Positions 1 through 8,270 of a stretch of DNA of 64,000 bases are shown in pieces. Both the position numbers and the translations under genes were made by a program. Source of the stretch: Iamia majanohamensis. Its GTDB lineage: Bacteria > Actinomycetota > Acidimicrobiia > Acidimicrobiales > Iamiaceae. Where the stretch lies: contig NZ_CP116942.1 in assembly GCF_028532485.1 (NCBI RefSeq), forward strand, positions 3,968,001 to 4,032,000, in the 5' to 3' direction. The first letter of the stretch is position 1; each line of letters begins with the position of its first letter. A model generated the notes under the pieces. The model searched no databases and had not been told where the DNA came from. It was given only the letters and a program-made list of their open reading frames with translations.

Positions 1-487
1 CCCCGGTGCCGTCGCCCAGCTCGCCGCGGGCGCAGGCCAGGACGGCGGACACGATGTTCTGGTAGCCGGTGCAGCGGCAGAGGTTGCCCTCCAGCCCCTC
101 GCGCACGGCCGCCTCGTCGAGGGTGCGCCCCTCGGCCTCGACCTCGGAGATGAGGGCGGAGGCCGCCATCACCATGCCGGGGGTGCAGTAGCCGCACTGG
201 AGGCCGTGGTTCTCCATGAAGGCCTGCTGCATCGGGTGCATCTCGCCGTCGTGGGCCATGCCCTCGATGGTCGTGACCGAGGAGCCGTCGGCCTGGACGG
301 CGAGGACGGTGCAGGACTTCACCGACTGCCCGTCGAGGTGCACGGTGCAGGCGCCGCACGACGTGGTGTCGCAGCCCACGTTGGTGCCCGTGAGGCCGAG
401 CACCTCGCGCAGCAGGTGGACGAGGAGCAGGCGGGGTTCGACGTCGGCCGAGCGCTCGACGCCGTTGACGGTGACCGTCACCAACAT
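1..487 (-). CDS. CO/xanthine dehydrogenase-type small [2Fe-2S] subunit (partial)
   Basis: This encodes the small iron-sulfur subunit of a molybdenum hydroxylase (CoxS/XdhC type), which passes electrons from the Mo subunit to a flavin subunit. The plant-type ferredoxin cluster ligands are C39, C44, C47 and C59. The second [2Fe-2S] domain has QCGYC (C98, C101) and CRC (C137, C139). The ATG at 487 has a GGAGG six bases upstream. The C-terminus runs off the window edge after about 162 codons, close to the usual 155-170 residue family length. Partner large and medium subunits presumably lie outside the window, so the substrate cannot be told. Confidence 0.9.
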   Translation of the reverse strand, partial: MLVTVTVNGVERSADVEPRLLLVHLLREVLGLTGTNVGCDTTSCGACTVHLDGQSVKSCTVLAVQADGSSVTTIEGMAHDGEMHPMQQAFMENHGLQCGYCTPGMVMAASALISEVEAEGRTLDEAAVREGLEGNLCRCTGYQNIVSAVLACARGELGDGTG

Positions 488-639
488 GGGGGACCTCCGG
501 GGAGAGGGGGGCGAGGTGTGGTGTCGGTCACACGGTACCGAGGGTCCGGTCGTCTCGCTCGGGGTGCCGCACGTCGGCGGCGGTGCGAGCGACTAGGACA
601 GGGGCGCCGCAGCCGACGACGACGAGGGACGGGCGACAG

Positions 640-2388
640 ATGGCCGAGCGCAGCAGTGCCGCGAGCTACGACCTGGTGGTCATCGGGGCCAACGCCGGCG
701 GGTTCTCCGCAGCCACCGCGGGACTGGGGCGGGTGAAGGTCCTGGAGCCGGGCTCGACCATCCCGTTCGGCTCGATCGTCGGGCCCGAGGCCCTCGACAT
801 CTCCTTCGGCGAGACGGTGACGTCGGTCGACGTCGACGGCGAGGGCCTGGTGGTGACCACCGCCAAGGGCACCTACGGCTGCAGGGTGTGCCTGGTCGCC
901 CAGCGCCTCGACTCCGCGGGCTGGGAGCCGCCGATCCCGGTGACCGCCCGCGACCGGGTCCACGTCGACCGGCTGCCGGACCGCGTCGCGGATGCCGACG
1001 TGCTCGTGGTGGGCCACACCGACCACGCGGTGGAGCTCGCGTCCCGGGCGGTGGAGGGGGGCGCGAACGCGGTGCTCGCCGCCGGGGGCATGGACCCCAC
1101 CCTCGTCTCGCCCACCGCGGCCGAGGCCCTGCGGGTGCTGGAGAAGGGCCGTCGCCTCACGGGGCTGTTCCGGTCGGTCCCCGAGCAGGTCGGCGAGGTC
1201 GACGGCTACCCCATGGCCTTCTTCGGCGACCGGCGCACGCCGGACCTCCAGTTCGACCACGTGGTGTTCGCCTCGGGCCGCACCACCGTGGGCCCCGACG
1301 CCCTGGGCGTCACCGACGCCGCCCTCGCCTCGGGCCAGGTCTGGTTCCTGGGTGAGGAGGAGGTCGCCCCGGGCGCCCCCACCTCGCCCGGCTGGCGGGT
1401 CGCCAGCGACATCGCCGCGGCCTGCTTCCCCGACCGGGAGGTGGCCCCCTCCCCGTCACCGGCCGAGCGCCGGCGGGGCGTGCCGGGGGTCGCCGAGGAG
1501 CTCCGCGACGAGCACTACAACGCCACCATCACCTACTTCGAGCCCACCCACTCGGACCTCTGGATCCTGCGGGTGCGCCCCGACGAGGGGACCATCTCGC
1601 ACCTGCCCGGCCAGTACGCCTCGCTCGGGCTGGGGTACTGGGAGGAGCGCATCGACGACGCCGTCGACCCCGGCCTCGACGGCCGCTGGGACAAGCTGGT
1701 GCGCCGCTCGTACTCGATCTCCAACCGCATGCTCGAGCCCAACGGGTACCTGGTGGGCGAGCGGGGCGAGGACGAGCTCGAGTTCTACATCGTGCTGGTG
1801 CCGCCGACCGACGCGAACGTGCCCGGTCTCACCCCCCGCCTGGCCCTCAAGCGGGCCGGCGACCGCATCTACCTCGGGCCCAAGGTGGCGGGGCGCTACA
1901 CCCTGGCGCCGGTCGACGACCCCGACCTCTCGGTGCTGTTCCTCTCCACCGGCACCGGCGAGGCGCCCCACAACAACATGCTGGTGGAGCTGCTGCGGAA
2001 GGGGCACCGGGGCCCCATCGCGTCGGCGGTCTCGGTGCGGCGCTGGGCCGACCTGGCCTACATCGACAAGCACCGGTACCTGGAGGAGCGCTACCCCTGG
2101 TACTCGTACCTCCCCCTGCCGACGCGGGAGGACGACGTCCCCAAGCGCTACATCCAGGACGCCATCACCGACGGCACCCTGGAGGGCCTCCTCGGCCACG
2201 ACCTCGACCCGGCCCGGACCCACGTGTTCCTCTGCGGCAACCCGTCGATGATCGGGCTGCCCGAGGAGGTCGACGGCGAGACCCGGTACCCGGACACCAC
2301 CGGCGTGGTCGAGCTCCTCGCCGCGCGCGGGTTCACCCTCGACCAGCGCAAGCAGCGCGGCAACGTCCACTTCGAGGAGTACTGGTAG
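640..2388 (+). CDS. Two-domain flavoprotein: degenerate disulfide-reductase-like N-half plus FNR-type C-half
   Basis: The 582-residue protein has an N-terminal half resembling FAD/NAD-dependent disulfide reductases (VVIGANAGG near the start, a second nucleotide fold around VLVVGH), but it lacks a CxxxxC redox pair. The C-terminal half (about residue 290 on) resembles ferredoxin-NADP reductase: RSYSISN for flavin binding, GTGEAPHNN for NADP binding, and a FEEYW end with a terminal aromatic residue. A likely role is electron transfer between NAD(P)H and a ferredoxin or flavodoxin. The ATG at 640 is preferred because GAGGGAC precedes it; a GTG at 583 would add 19 poor residues. It is divergent from the CoxS-type gene. 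Confidence 0.8.
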   Translation: MAERSSAASYDLVVIGANAGGFSAATAGLGRVKVLEPGSTIPFGSIVGPEALDISFGETVTSVDVDGEGLVVTTAKGTYGCRVCLVAQRLDSAGWEPPIPVTARDRVHVDRLPDRVADADVLVVGHTDHAVELASRAVEGGANAVLAAGGMDPTLVSPTAAEALRVLEKGRRLTGLFRSVPEQVGEVDGYPMAFFGDRRTPDLQFDHVVFASGRTTVGPDALGVTDAALASGQVWFLGEEEVAPGAPTSPGWRVASDIAAACFPDREVAPSPSPAERRRGVPGVAEELRDEHYNATITYFEPTHSDLWILRVRPDEGTISHLPGQYASLGLGYWEERIDDAVDPGLDGRWDKLVRRSYSISNRMLEPNGYLVGERGEDELEFYIVLVPPTDANVPGLTPRLALKRAGDRIYLGPKVAGRYTLAPVDDPDLSVLFLSTGTGEAPHNNMLVELLRKGHRGPIASAVSVRRWADLAYIDKHRYLEERYPWYSYLPLPTREDDVPKRYIQDAITDGTLEGLLGHDLDPARTHVFLCGNPSMIGLPEEVDGETRYPDTTGVVELLAARGFTLDQRKQRGNVHFEEYW

Positions 2389-2404
2389 GTCCTCGCCCCC
2401 CCAG

Positions 2405-2447
2405 CTTTGAGCACTTGTGCGTCCCATCCGGCGACATGTGCTCAAGG
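2405..2447. repeat. 43-bp hairpin element, copy R1
   Basis: Imperfect palindrome with arms TTGAGCAC and GTGCTCAA around a 23-nt loop; one outer T-G wobble extends the stem to 10 bp. It begins 17 bp after the FNR gene stop and forms a tandem pair with the next copy. The loop contains CGGCGACA, which is shared with copy A at 44634. Confidence 0.8.
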
Positions 2448-2466
2448 TCCGGAGTGGTCCCGCGGA

Positions 2467-2509
2467 CGTTGAGCACTTGTGCGTCACATGCGGCGACATG
2501 TGCTCAACG
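2467..2509. repeat. 43-bp hairpin element, copy R2
   Basis: Second copy of the same element, about 20 bp after R1. Its arms are perfect over 10 bp (11 with one more base each side). The loop differs from R1 at two positions (C to A, C to G) but keeps GGCGACA. It sits 32 bp before the S4-protein start, so it could act on the mRNA leader or just be a dispersed repeat. Confidence 0.8.
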
Positions 2510-2540
2510 TTCGGGGTCGTGGTGCTGCGAGCATGGGGCG

Positions 2541-2909
2541 GTGGAGACGGCACGGGTCGACCGGTGGATGTGGGCGGTGCGCCTGTTCCGCACGCGGTCC
2601 GACAGCGCCGCGGCGTGCCGGGGCGGCCACGTGCGCGTCGACGGCCGTCCCGCCAAGGCGGCCACCCCCGTGGGCCCGGGGGCGACGGTGGAGGTGCGGG
2701 TCTACGGCGTCGACCGCACCGTCGAGGTGGTCCGGCCCATCGAGAAGCGGGTCGGGGCCGCGGTGGCCGCCGACTGCCTCGTCGACCACACCCCTCCCCC
2801 GCCGCCCCGCGACGTGGCCCCGCCGGTCGCCGAGCGCGACCGGGGCGCGGGCCGTCCCACCAAGCGGGAGCGGCGCGAGCTCGACCGCCTGCGCGGCCGG
2901 CGCCGCTGA
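2541..2909 (+). CDS. S4-domain RNA-binding protein, Hsp15-like
   Basis: A 122-residue protein with an N-terminal S4 fold (RVDRWMWAVRLFRTRS, then HVRVDGRPAK) typical of the ribosome-associated Hsp15 family, which in E. coli handles stalled 50S subunits carrying nascent chains. The C-terminal tail is basic (KRERRELDRLRGRRR). The GTG at 2541 was chosen because the S4 domain begins right there; the open frame extends further upstream only through the palindromic repeats. Confidence 0.85.
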   Translation: METARVDRWMWAVRLFRTRSDSAAACRGGHVRVDGRPAKAATPVGPGATVEVRVYGVDRTVEVVRPIEKRVGAAVAADCLVDHTPPPPPRDVAPPVAERDRGAGRPTKRERRELDRLRGRRR

Positions 2910-3049
2910 TCCGCCCCACCTCACCGACCCGTGCTGGCACGCGACCACGATGGGTCCCGGTCCCGCACGCCTGCCACCTCGGGGGCGGGGGGGGGGTGGT
3001 CTCGGCGGGGTCGTCGGGGGTGCGCGCCGCGCCGGTAGCGTCGGCGGCG

Positions 3050-3751
3050 ATGGGCCCGCCGCTGTTCGCGCTGGAGCGGGTGGGCCTGGTCCGCGACGGC
3101 ACCGAGGTGCTGCGCGCCGTCGACCTGGACATCCCCGACGGCGGCATCACGGTGCTGGTGGGGGCGTCGGGGGCGGGCAAGTCGACCCTGCTGCGCTGCC
3201 TCAACCGGCTGGAGTGCCCCACGTCGGGCTCCGTCCGCTTCCGGGGCGACGACCTCACCGCGCTCGACCCCCTCGCCCACCGCCGCCGGGTGGCCATGGT
3301 GTTCCAGGCGCCCACGCCCTTCCCGGGCACGGTGGCCGAGAACCTCCGCACCGCCGCCCCCGACCTCGCCGACGACGACGCGTGCCGCCTCCTGCAGCGG
3401 GTGGGCCTGCACCGGGACCTGCTCCACCGGTCGGCGGACGCCCTCTCCGGGGGCGAGGCCCAGCGGCTGGTGCTGGCCCGCGCCCTCGCCACCGGGCCCG
3501 AGGTCCTGCTGGCCGACGAGGCCACCTCCGCCCTCGACGCCACCGCCACCCGCCACCTCGAGGAGCTGGCCCGGTCCCTCGCCGACGAGGGCATGCCGGT
3601 GCTGTGGGTGACCCACGACCTGGCCCAGGCCCGGCGGCTGGCCGACCACCTGGTGGTGACGCGGGCGGGCGAGGTGACCTGGTCCGGCCCGGCTGGCGAC
3701 CCCGCGGCCGAGGGCGCGGTACGCGACGCCCTGCGGGAAGCCCCGACGTGA
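3050..3751 (+). CDS. ABC transporter ATP-binding protein (FetA/YbbL-like)
   Basis: A complete ABC ATPase of 233 residues: Walker A GASGAGKST near residue 37, Q-loop VFQAPTPF, signature LSGGEAQR, Walker B VLLADEATSALD, H-loop THD. It lies 13 bp upstream of a UPF0014 permease, the pairing seen for FetA-FetB (YbbL-YbbM), which in E. coli exports iron. The ATG at 3050 precedes the first beta strand. The open frame upstream of it is low-complexity and overlaps the S4 gene, so it is not coding. Substrate is inferred only from family and pairing. Confidence 0.85.
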   Translation: MGPPLFALERVGLVRDGTEVLRAVDLDIPDGGITVLVGASGAGKSTLLRCLNRLECPTSGSVRFRGDDLTALDPLAHRRRVAMVFQAPTPFPGTVAENLRTAAPDLADDDACRLLQRVGLHRDLLHRSADALSGGEAQRLVLARALATGPEVLLADEATSALDATATRHLEELARSLADEGMPVLWVTHDLAQARRLADHLVVTRAGEVTWSGPAGDPAAEGAVRDALREAPT

Positions 3752-3764
3752 GGCGGCACCGACG

Positions 3765-4541
3765 GTGAGCGACGGGGTCGTGGGCTGGGGGGCGCTGGCC
3801 GCGTCGCTCGTGTTCGTGGCCGCGTCGGTGGCGATCGTGGGCCGCCAGCACCTGGGCCTGGGCCGGCCGATCCTGGTGGCGGTCGCCCGGTCCCTGGTGC
3901 AGATGGCCGTCGTGGGCCTGGCCCTGGTGCCCATCGTCGACCCCGACACGCCGCTGGTGTGGTCCTGGCTGTGGGTCGCCGGCATCGTGGCCTTCGCCGC
4001 CGTCACCGTCGCCCGGCGGGCGCCGGCGGTGCCCGGACTCGTGTGGGTCGCGGCCGGGGCCATGGGGCTCGTCGCGATCACGGGGGTGGGGACGATCTAC
4101 GGCCTCGGCATCTTCCCGCTCGAGGGCCGGACCCTGGTGCCCGTGGCCGGGATGGTCGTGGGCAACTCGATGAAGGCGGCGGTGGTGGGAGCCTCGCGGG
4201 TGGCCGAGTCGCTCGCCGAGCAGCGGGCCGAGGTGGAGGCCGGCCTGGCCCTGGGCCTCACCCCCCGCGCCGCGTCGCGTCGGGTGGTGCGCTCCGCCCT
4301 CCACACCGCCATCTCGCCCCAGGTGGAGCAGACCGCCGGGCTGGGGGTGGTGTTCCTCCCCGGCGCCATGACCGGCCTGATCCTGGCCGGCGCGTCCCCT
4401 GCCGACGCGGTGCGCACCCAGCTGGCCCTGATGTACGTGATCCTCGCCGGGGTGGTCATCGCCGCCACGGTGACCGGCCTGGGCACCCTGGCCCGGCTCA
4501 CCACCGCAGACCAGACGATCCTCCGCCTCGAGCGGCGCTGA
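3765..4541 (+). CDS. UPF0014 family permease, FetB/YbbM-like
   Basis: A 258-residue multi-pass membrane protein with the UPF0014 signature: GxGTIYGLGIFPLEG followed by MVVGNSMKAAVVGASRV, and later QVEQTAGLGVVFLPGAMTGLILAGASP. It forms the membrane half of the transporter with the ATPase just upstream; putative iron export follows from the FetAB family. GTG start. Its stop is 2 bp before the next gene, so the three genes 3050-4951 probably form one operon. Confidence 0.87.
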   Translation: MSDGVVGWGALAASLVFVAASVAIVGRQHLGLGRPILVAVARSLVQMAVVGLALVPIVDPDTPLVWSWLWVAGIVAFAAVTVARRAPAVPGLVWVAAGAMGLVAITGVGTIYGLGIFPLEGRTLVPVAGMVVGNSMKAAVVGASRVAESLAEQRAEVEAGLALGLTPRAASRRVVRSALHTAISPQVEQTAGLGVVFLPGAMTGLILAGASPADAVRTQLALMYVILAGVVIAATVTGLGTLARLTTADQTILRLERR

Positions 4542-4543
4542 CC

Positions 4544-4951
4544 GTGGAGACGGCCGAGGCCCGCCGCCGGGTGGCTGCGGCGCGCGTGGGTCACCTGGCC
4601 ACGGTGACGCCCGAGGGCCGGCCCCACCTCGTCCCCTGCTGCTTCGCCCTGGTCGACGACGCCCTGGTGTCGGCCGTCGACGGCAAGCCCAAGTCGACCA
4701 CCGCGCTGCGGCGCCTGGCCAACGTGGAGGCCCACCCCGCGGTGACGCTGCTGGTGGACCACTACGACGACGGGGACTGGTCGGCCCTGTGGTGGGTGCG
4801 GGTCGACGGTCGGGCCCGGGTGGTGCGGGACGGCCCCGAGCGCGAGCGCGGCCTCGACGCCCTCGGGGCCAAGCACCGGCAGTACCGGGAGGTGCGCCCG
4901 CCGGGCGCGCTCATCGTGGTCGAGGACCTCACCTGGCGGTCCTGGCCCTGA
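4544..4951 (+). CDS. PPOX-class (probably F420-dependent) oxidoreductase
   Basis: A 135-residue split-barrel flavin/F420-binding protein. The start is typical of the class (ARVGHLATVTPEGRPHLVPCCFAL), followed by KPKSTTALRRLANVEAHPAVTLLVDHY and a closing W-R-S-W motif, as in the TIGR03668-type PPOX proteins. The reaction is unknown; relatives reduce small quinones, biliverdin or xenobiotics with F420H2. GTG start 2 bp after the FetB-like stop suggests cotranscription with the transporter. Confidence 0.82.
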   Translation: METAEARRRVAAARVGHLATVTPEGRPHLVPCCFALVDDALVSAVDGKPKSTTALRRLANVEAHPAVTLLVDHYDDGDWSALWWVRVDGRARVVRDGPERERGLDALGAKHRQYREVRPPGALIVVEDLTWRSWP

Positions 4952-5033
4952 CCGGTGGCCGGGGCGGCGGGCGTTGCGGGCCGCACGGCCCGGCGCGAGG
5001 GTGACGTCGGGCACATCCCCCGAGAGGACCACC

Positions 5034-6527
5034 GTGAAGCAGCTCACCGGCCTGGACGCCACGTTCCTCTACATGGAGACGCCCACCCAGTTCGGCCACG
5101 TGTCCGGGCTGTCGATCTTCCGGCGCCCCGACGACCCCGACTACGACCCCCTCGCTGCCTGGTGCGCAGAGATCGCCCGGCGCATGCACCGGCTGGAGCC
5201 CCTGCGCCGCCGGGTCCGCGACGTCCCCTTCCGCCTCGACCACCCCTACTGGGAGGACGACCCCGACTTCGACCTCGAGTACCACGTGCGCCACACCGCG
5301 GTCGCACCCCCGGGCACCGACCACCAGCTGGGCGAGCTGGTGGCCCGCATCATCGGCCGCCCCCTCGACCGCCGCCGCCCGCTCTGGGAGAGCTACGTCA
5401 TCGAGGGCCTGCCCGACGACCGCTTCGGGATCCTCACCAAGATCCACCACGCCACCGTCGACGGGGCCTCCGGCGCCGAGCTGCTGACGATGATGCTCGA
5501 CGACAGCCCCGACGCCGACCACGCCGCCGACGACGCGGCTGAGCCGTGGACCCCCTCCCCGCCCGCCACCGACGCCGGGGTGCTGGCCCGGGCCACCCTC
5601 GGCCTGGCCCGCAAGCCGGCCCGGGCCCTGGTCCTGGGGGCCCGGACGGCCCGCGACGTGGGCCGGGCCACCCGCAACCCGGTGCTCGTGGCCGCGGCCG
5701 GCCAGGTCCGCAGCAACCTCCGGGGCCCGGTGGGCACGGTGCTCAACCTGGGCCGCGACCGGGGCACCGAGGGGCGCGTCGCCGGGCCTCTGCCCGAGGC
5801 CATGGGCCCGCCGACGCCGTTCAACGCCACCGTCACCGCCCACCGGCGCTTCGCCTTCCGGTCCACGTCGCTCTCCGCGGTCAAGGACGTGAAGCGGGCC
5901 ATGGGCGCCACCGTCAACGACGTGGTCATGGCCATGTGCGCCGGCGGGCTGCGTCGGTGGCTGGCGGACCACGACGCCCTGCCCGACCGGGCCCTGGTGG
6001 CGATGGTCCCCATCTCGGTGCGCACCGGCGAGGAGGCCGAGCGCTGGACCAACCGGGTGTCGGCCCTGTTCAGCGCCCTGCCCACCGACGAGGACGACCC
6101 CCTCGAGCGGGTGCGCAAGGTCAACGGGGCCATGGTCGGGGCCAAGGGCCTGTTCGACGCCGTCCCGGCCGAGGAGCTCACCGACTTCACCCAGTTCGCG
6201 CCCCCGGCCGTGTTCGCCGGGGCCATGCGCACCGCCCTGCGCCTCACCGGGCGCCTGGCCTCCCCGGTGAACCTGGTGGTCTCGAACGTCCCGGGTCCCC
6301 GCCAGCCGCTCTACTCGGCCGGGGCCGAGCTGCTGCACTACTACCCGGTGTCGACGATCGTCGACGGCCAGGGCCTCAACATCACGGTGCAGAGCTACCG
6401 CGACACCCTGGACGTGGGCCTCGTCGCCTGCCGGGAGCTGGTCCCCGACCTGTGGGACATGTGCGACCACATCGTGGAGGAGCTGGCGGTGCTGGGCGAG
6501 GCCGTCGGCGTCGACGTCGCCCTCTGA
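5034..6527 (+). CDS. Wax ester synthase/diacylglycerol acyltransferase (WS/DGAT)
   Basis: A 497-residue acyltransferase making wax esters or triacylglycerol from acyl-CoA. It begins KQLTGLDATFLYMETPTQFGHV, typical of bacterial WS/DGATs, and carries the catalytic HHATVDG motif (HHxxxDG) near residue 140. The second conserved block is ASPVNLVVSNVPGPRQPLY. GTG at 5034 was chosen because GAGAGGACC sits just before it; an upstream GTG at 4974 would add 20 poor residues. It suggests neutral lipid storage, common in actinomycetes. The stop codon lies inside the shared terminator hairpin. Confidence 0.92.
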   Translation: MKQLTGLDATFLYMETPTQFGHVSGLSIFRRPDDPDYDPLAAWCAEIARRMHRLEPLRRRVRDVPFRLDHPYWEDDPDFDLEYHVRHTAVAPPGTDHQLGELVARIIGRPLDRRRPLWESYVIEGLPDDRFGILTKIHHATVDGASGAELLTMMLDDSPDADHAADDAAEPWTPSPPATDAGVLARATLGLARKPARALVLGARTARDVGRATRNPVLVAAAGQVRSNLRGPVGTVLNLGRDRGTEGRVAGPLPEAMGPPTPFNATVTAHRRFAFRSTSLSAVKDVKRAMGATVNDVVMAMCAGGLRRWLADHDALPDRALVAMVPISVRTGEEAERWTNRVSALFSALPTDEDDPLERVRKVNGAMVGAKGLFDAVPAEELTDFTQFAPPAVFAGAMRTALRLTGRLASPVNLVVSNVPGPRQPLYSAGAELLHYYPVSTIVDGQGLNITVQSYRDTLDVGLVACRELVPDLWDMCDHIVEELAVLGEAVGVDVAL

Positions 6528-6559
6528 GCGGCACCACCCGACGGGGGGTCGGGCCGCTC
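6526..6559. terminator. Bidirectional terminator hairpin between convergent genes
   Basis: Nested stem: GAGCGG pairs with CCGCTC at the outside and CCCGAC with GTCGGG inside. It overlaps both stop codons of the convergent WS/DGAT and phosphoesterase genes. There is no U-tract, which is usual in high-GC actinomycetes. Confidence 0.7.
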
Positions 6560-7382
6560 AGGCGTAGGGGTTGGGCAGGTCGACCGAGACGGTGAGCTGG
6601 GCCAGTCCCGGCGGCACCACCTCGACGGCCGACCACGTGCCGTCGGGGTGCAGGTCGAGGTCCACCACCGCGCAGCGCTTGTCGCCGAGGGCGGGCTGGA
6701 CGTCGTCGGGCAGCACCGCCCAGGCGGTCGGCACCCAGAGGTGGTGGCGCCCGTCCAGGTCCAGCGTCCGGCCCTGGTGGACGTGGCCGCTCACCACCAG
6801 GGGGACGGTGGCCCCGGCGAGCAGCGACCGCAGCCGGGCCCGGGCGTCGGCGGGCAGGAAGCGGACGCCGGGGCCCTCGCTCCCCTCGCCCGGCGGGGTG
6901 GCCACCGGCTTGTGCGAGGCCAGCACCACGGGCCGGTCGCCGGCCGCGGCCAGCCGGTCCTCCAACCAGGCCCACTGCTCGCCCTCGGCGTCCAGGCCGG
7001 AGCCGACCAGCTGGGCGTCGAGGGCCAGCACCCACCAGCCGTCGAGCGCCTCGGCCCACCAGGGCGGCCCGACGTGCTCGGCCCACCGGCGCAGACCGGC
7101 CCCGCCGACCACGCCCTCCGCGGCCCCGGGCGCGGGCGGGGCGTCGCCCTCGTCGTGGTTCCCCGCCACGGCCCGCCACGGCACGGCCAGGTCGTCGAGC
7201 AGACGCCGCCCGAGCACGAGGTCGTCGGGGCCCTCGGAGCCCTCCAGGGTCAGGTCGCCCAGGTGCAGCACCAGGTCGGGGCGGGTGCGCTCGACGTGGT
7301 CGTGCACCGCCTGCCAGGCGGCGAGGGTCTCGGGCACGCGGGCCGACAGGTGGGTGTCGGACACGATCGTCACCCTGGCCAC
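6558..7382 (-). CDS. Calcineurin-like metallophosphoesterase
   Basis: A 274-residue two-metal phosphoesterase with all ligand blocks: SDTHLS (D9, H11), LHLGDLT, AVAGNHDEG, SGHVHQG. It resembles the cyclic-nucleotide phosphodiesterase (CpdA) branch, but the substrate cannot be read from sequence. It has no signal peptide, so it is presumably cytosolic. It is convergent with the WS/DGAT and nearly divergent from the cysteine-rich protein at 7463, with about 80 bp between starts. Confidence 0.87.
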   Translation of the reverse strand: MARVTIVSDTHLSARVPETLAAWQAVHDHVERTRPDLVLHLGDLTLEGSEGPDDLVLGRRLLDDLAVPWRAVAGNHDEGDAPPAPGAAEGVVGGAGLRRWAEHVGPPWWAEALDGWWVLALDAQLVGSGLDAEGEQWAWLEDRLAAAGDRPVVLASHKPVATPPGEGSEGPGVRFLPADARARLRSLLAGATVPLVVSGHVHQGRTLDLDGRHHLWVPTAWAVLPDDVQPALGDKRCAVVDLDLHPDGTWSAVEVVPPGLAQLTVSVDLPNPYA

Positions 7383-7462
7383 GGGGTCACCGTACCGACG
7401 GTGACCGCCCGACGCGGCGGCCGACGGCGGCGGACGCCGGCGCGGTCCGTAGCCTCGGGCCG

Positions 7463-8125
7463 ATGGACCCGGAGGTGGAGGAGGTCGTCGACGGCGACGT
7501 CACCTGGCGCTTCGACGTGGGCTTCCTCACCTCCCGCTGGACCTGCGTCTGGGGGCAGGGCTGCCAGGGGATCCTCCCGGAGCGGGCGCCCGAGCTCCAG
7601 CAGGGGTGCTGCTCGGTGGGCGCCGAGCTCGACGGCCCCGAGGAGGGCGCCCGCCTCAGCGCCTACGCGGCCATGGTGGACCCCGAGCTCTTCCAGCACC
7701 ACGCCGAGGCCGAGCGGGGCGGGATCTTCGGCGACGAGCGCCGCCTCAGCACCCGGGTCGTCGACGGCGCGTGCATCTTCCTCAACCGCCCCGGCTTCGA
7801 GGGCGGGGCCGGCTGCGCCCTGCACCTCGCCGCCCTCGACGCCGACGAGCCGCCCCTCGAGTGGAAGCCATCGGTGTGCTGGCAGCTGCCGGTGAAGGTC
7901 GACTGGGCACCGGGGGCCGACGAGGGCACCGAGGTGGCCACCGTGCGCCGGTGGACCCGCGCCGACTGGGACGAGGAGGGCGACGAGATGGCGTGGTGCT
8001 GCACCGAGGAGCCCGAGCCCTACGTGGGCGAGCGGCCCGTGGTCGAGTCCCTGGGCGAGGAGCTGGAGGCCGTGGTCGGCACGCCGGTCTACGTCGAGCT
8101 CCGCCGCCGCCTGACCGGCCGCTGA
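7463..8125 (+). CDS. Cysteine-rich protein of unknown function (DUF3109/YkgJ-like)
   Basis: A 220-residue soluble protein with conserved-looking cysteine clusters: CVWGQGCQGI, QQGCC, GGAGCALH, PSVCWQLP and AWCC. This layout resembles the putative zinc/iron-chelating YkgJ and DUF3109 families, where several cysteines bind a metal or Fe-S cluster. I do not recognise the exact protein and cannot give a reaction. Codon use matches its neighbours. A strong hairpin follows 27 bp after the stop. Confidence 0.6.
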   Translation: MDPEVEEVVDGDVTWRFDVGFLTSRWTCVWGQGCQGILPERAPELQQGCCSVGAELDGPEEGARLSAYAAMVDPELFQHHAEAERGGIFGDERRLSTRVVDGACIFLNRPGFEGGAGCALHLAALDADEPPLEWKPSVCWQLPVKVDWAPGADEGTEVATVRRWTRADWDEEGDEMAWCCTEEPEPYVGERPVVESLGEELEAVVGTPVYVELRRRLTGR

Positions 8126-8152
8126 GGGGCCGCCGGCTCCCGACGACGATCG

Positions 8153-8200
8153 AACCAGTGACCAGTCGCGTGGCTCCGACGACGCGACTGGTCGCTGGTT
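8153..8200. terminator. 19-bp-stem intergenic hairpin
   Basis: Arms 8153-8171 and 8182-8200 pair over 19 bp with one G-U wobble and a 10-nt loop. It lies downstream of the cysteine-rich gene and upstream of the quinone reductase, both on the + strand, so it most likely ends the first transcript. The length of the stem is unusual for a terminator. Confidence 0.6.
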
Positions 8201-8270
8201 GCCTTCCGGGACGGGCGCGACCTCCTGCGGTCGGCCGTAGGTTCGAGGGCACGCCACCGAGGAGATGCCC

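Noticed and set aside
2417-3049. Long N-terminal extension of the ABC ATPase frame
   Set aside because: It overlaps the S4 gene and the hairpin repeats and is low-complexity; the ATPase fold starts right after the ATG at 3050.
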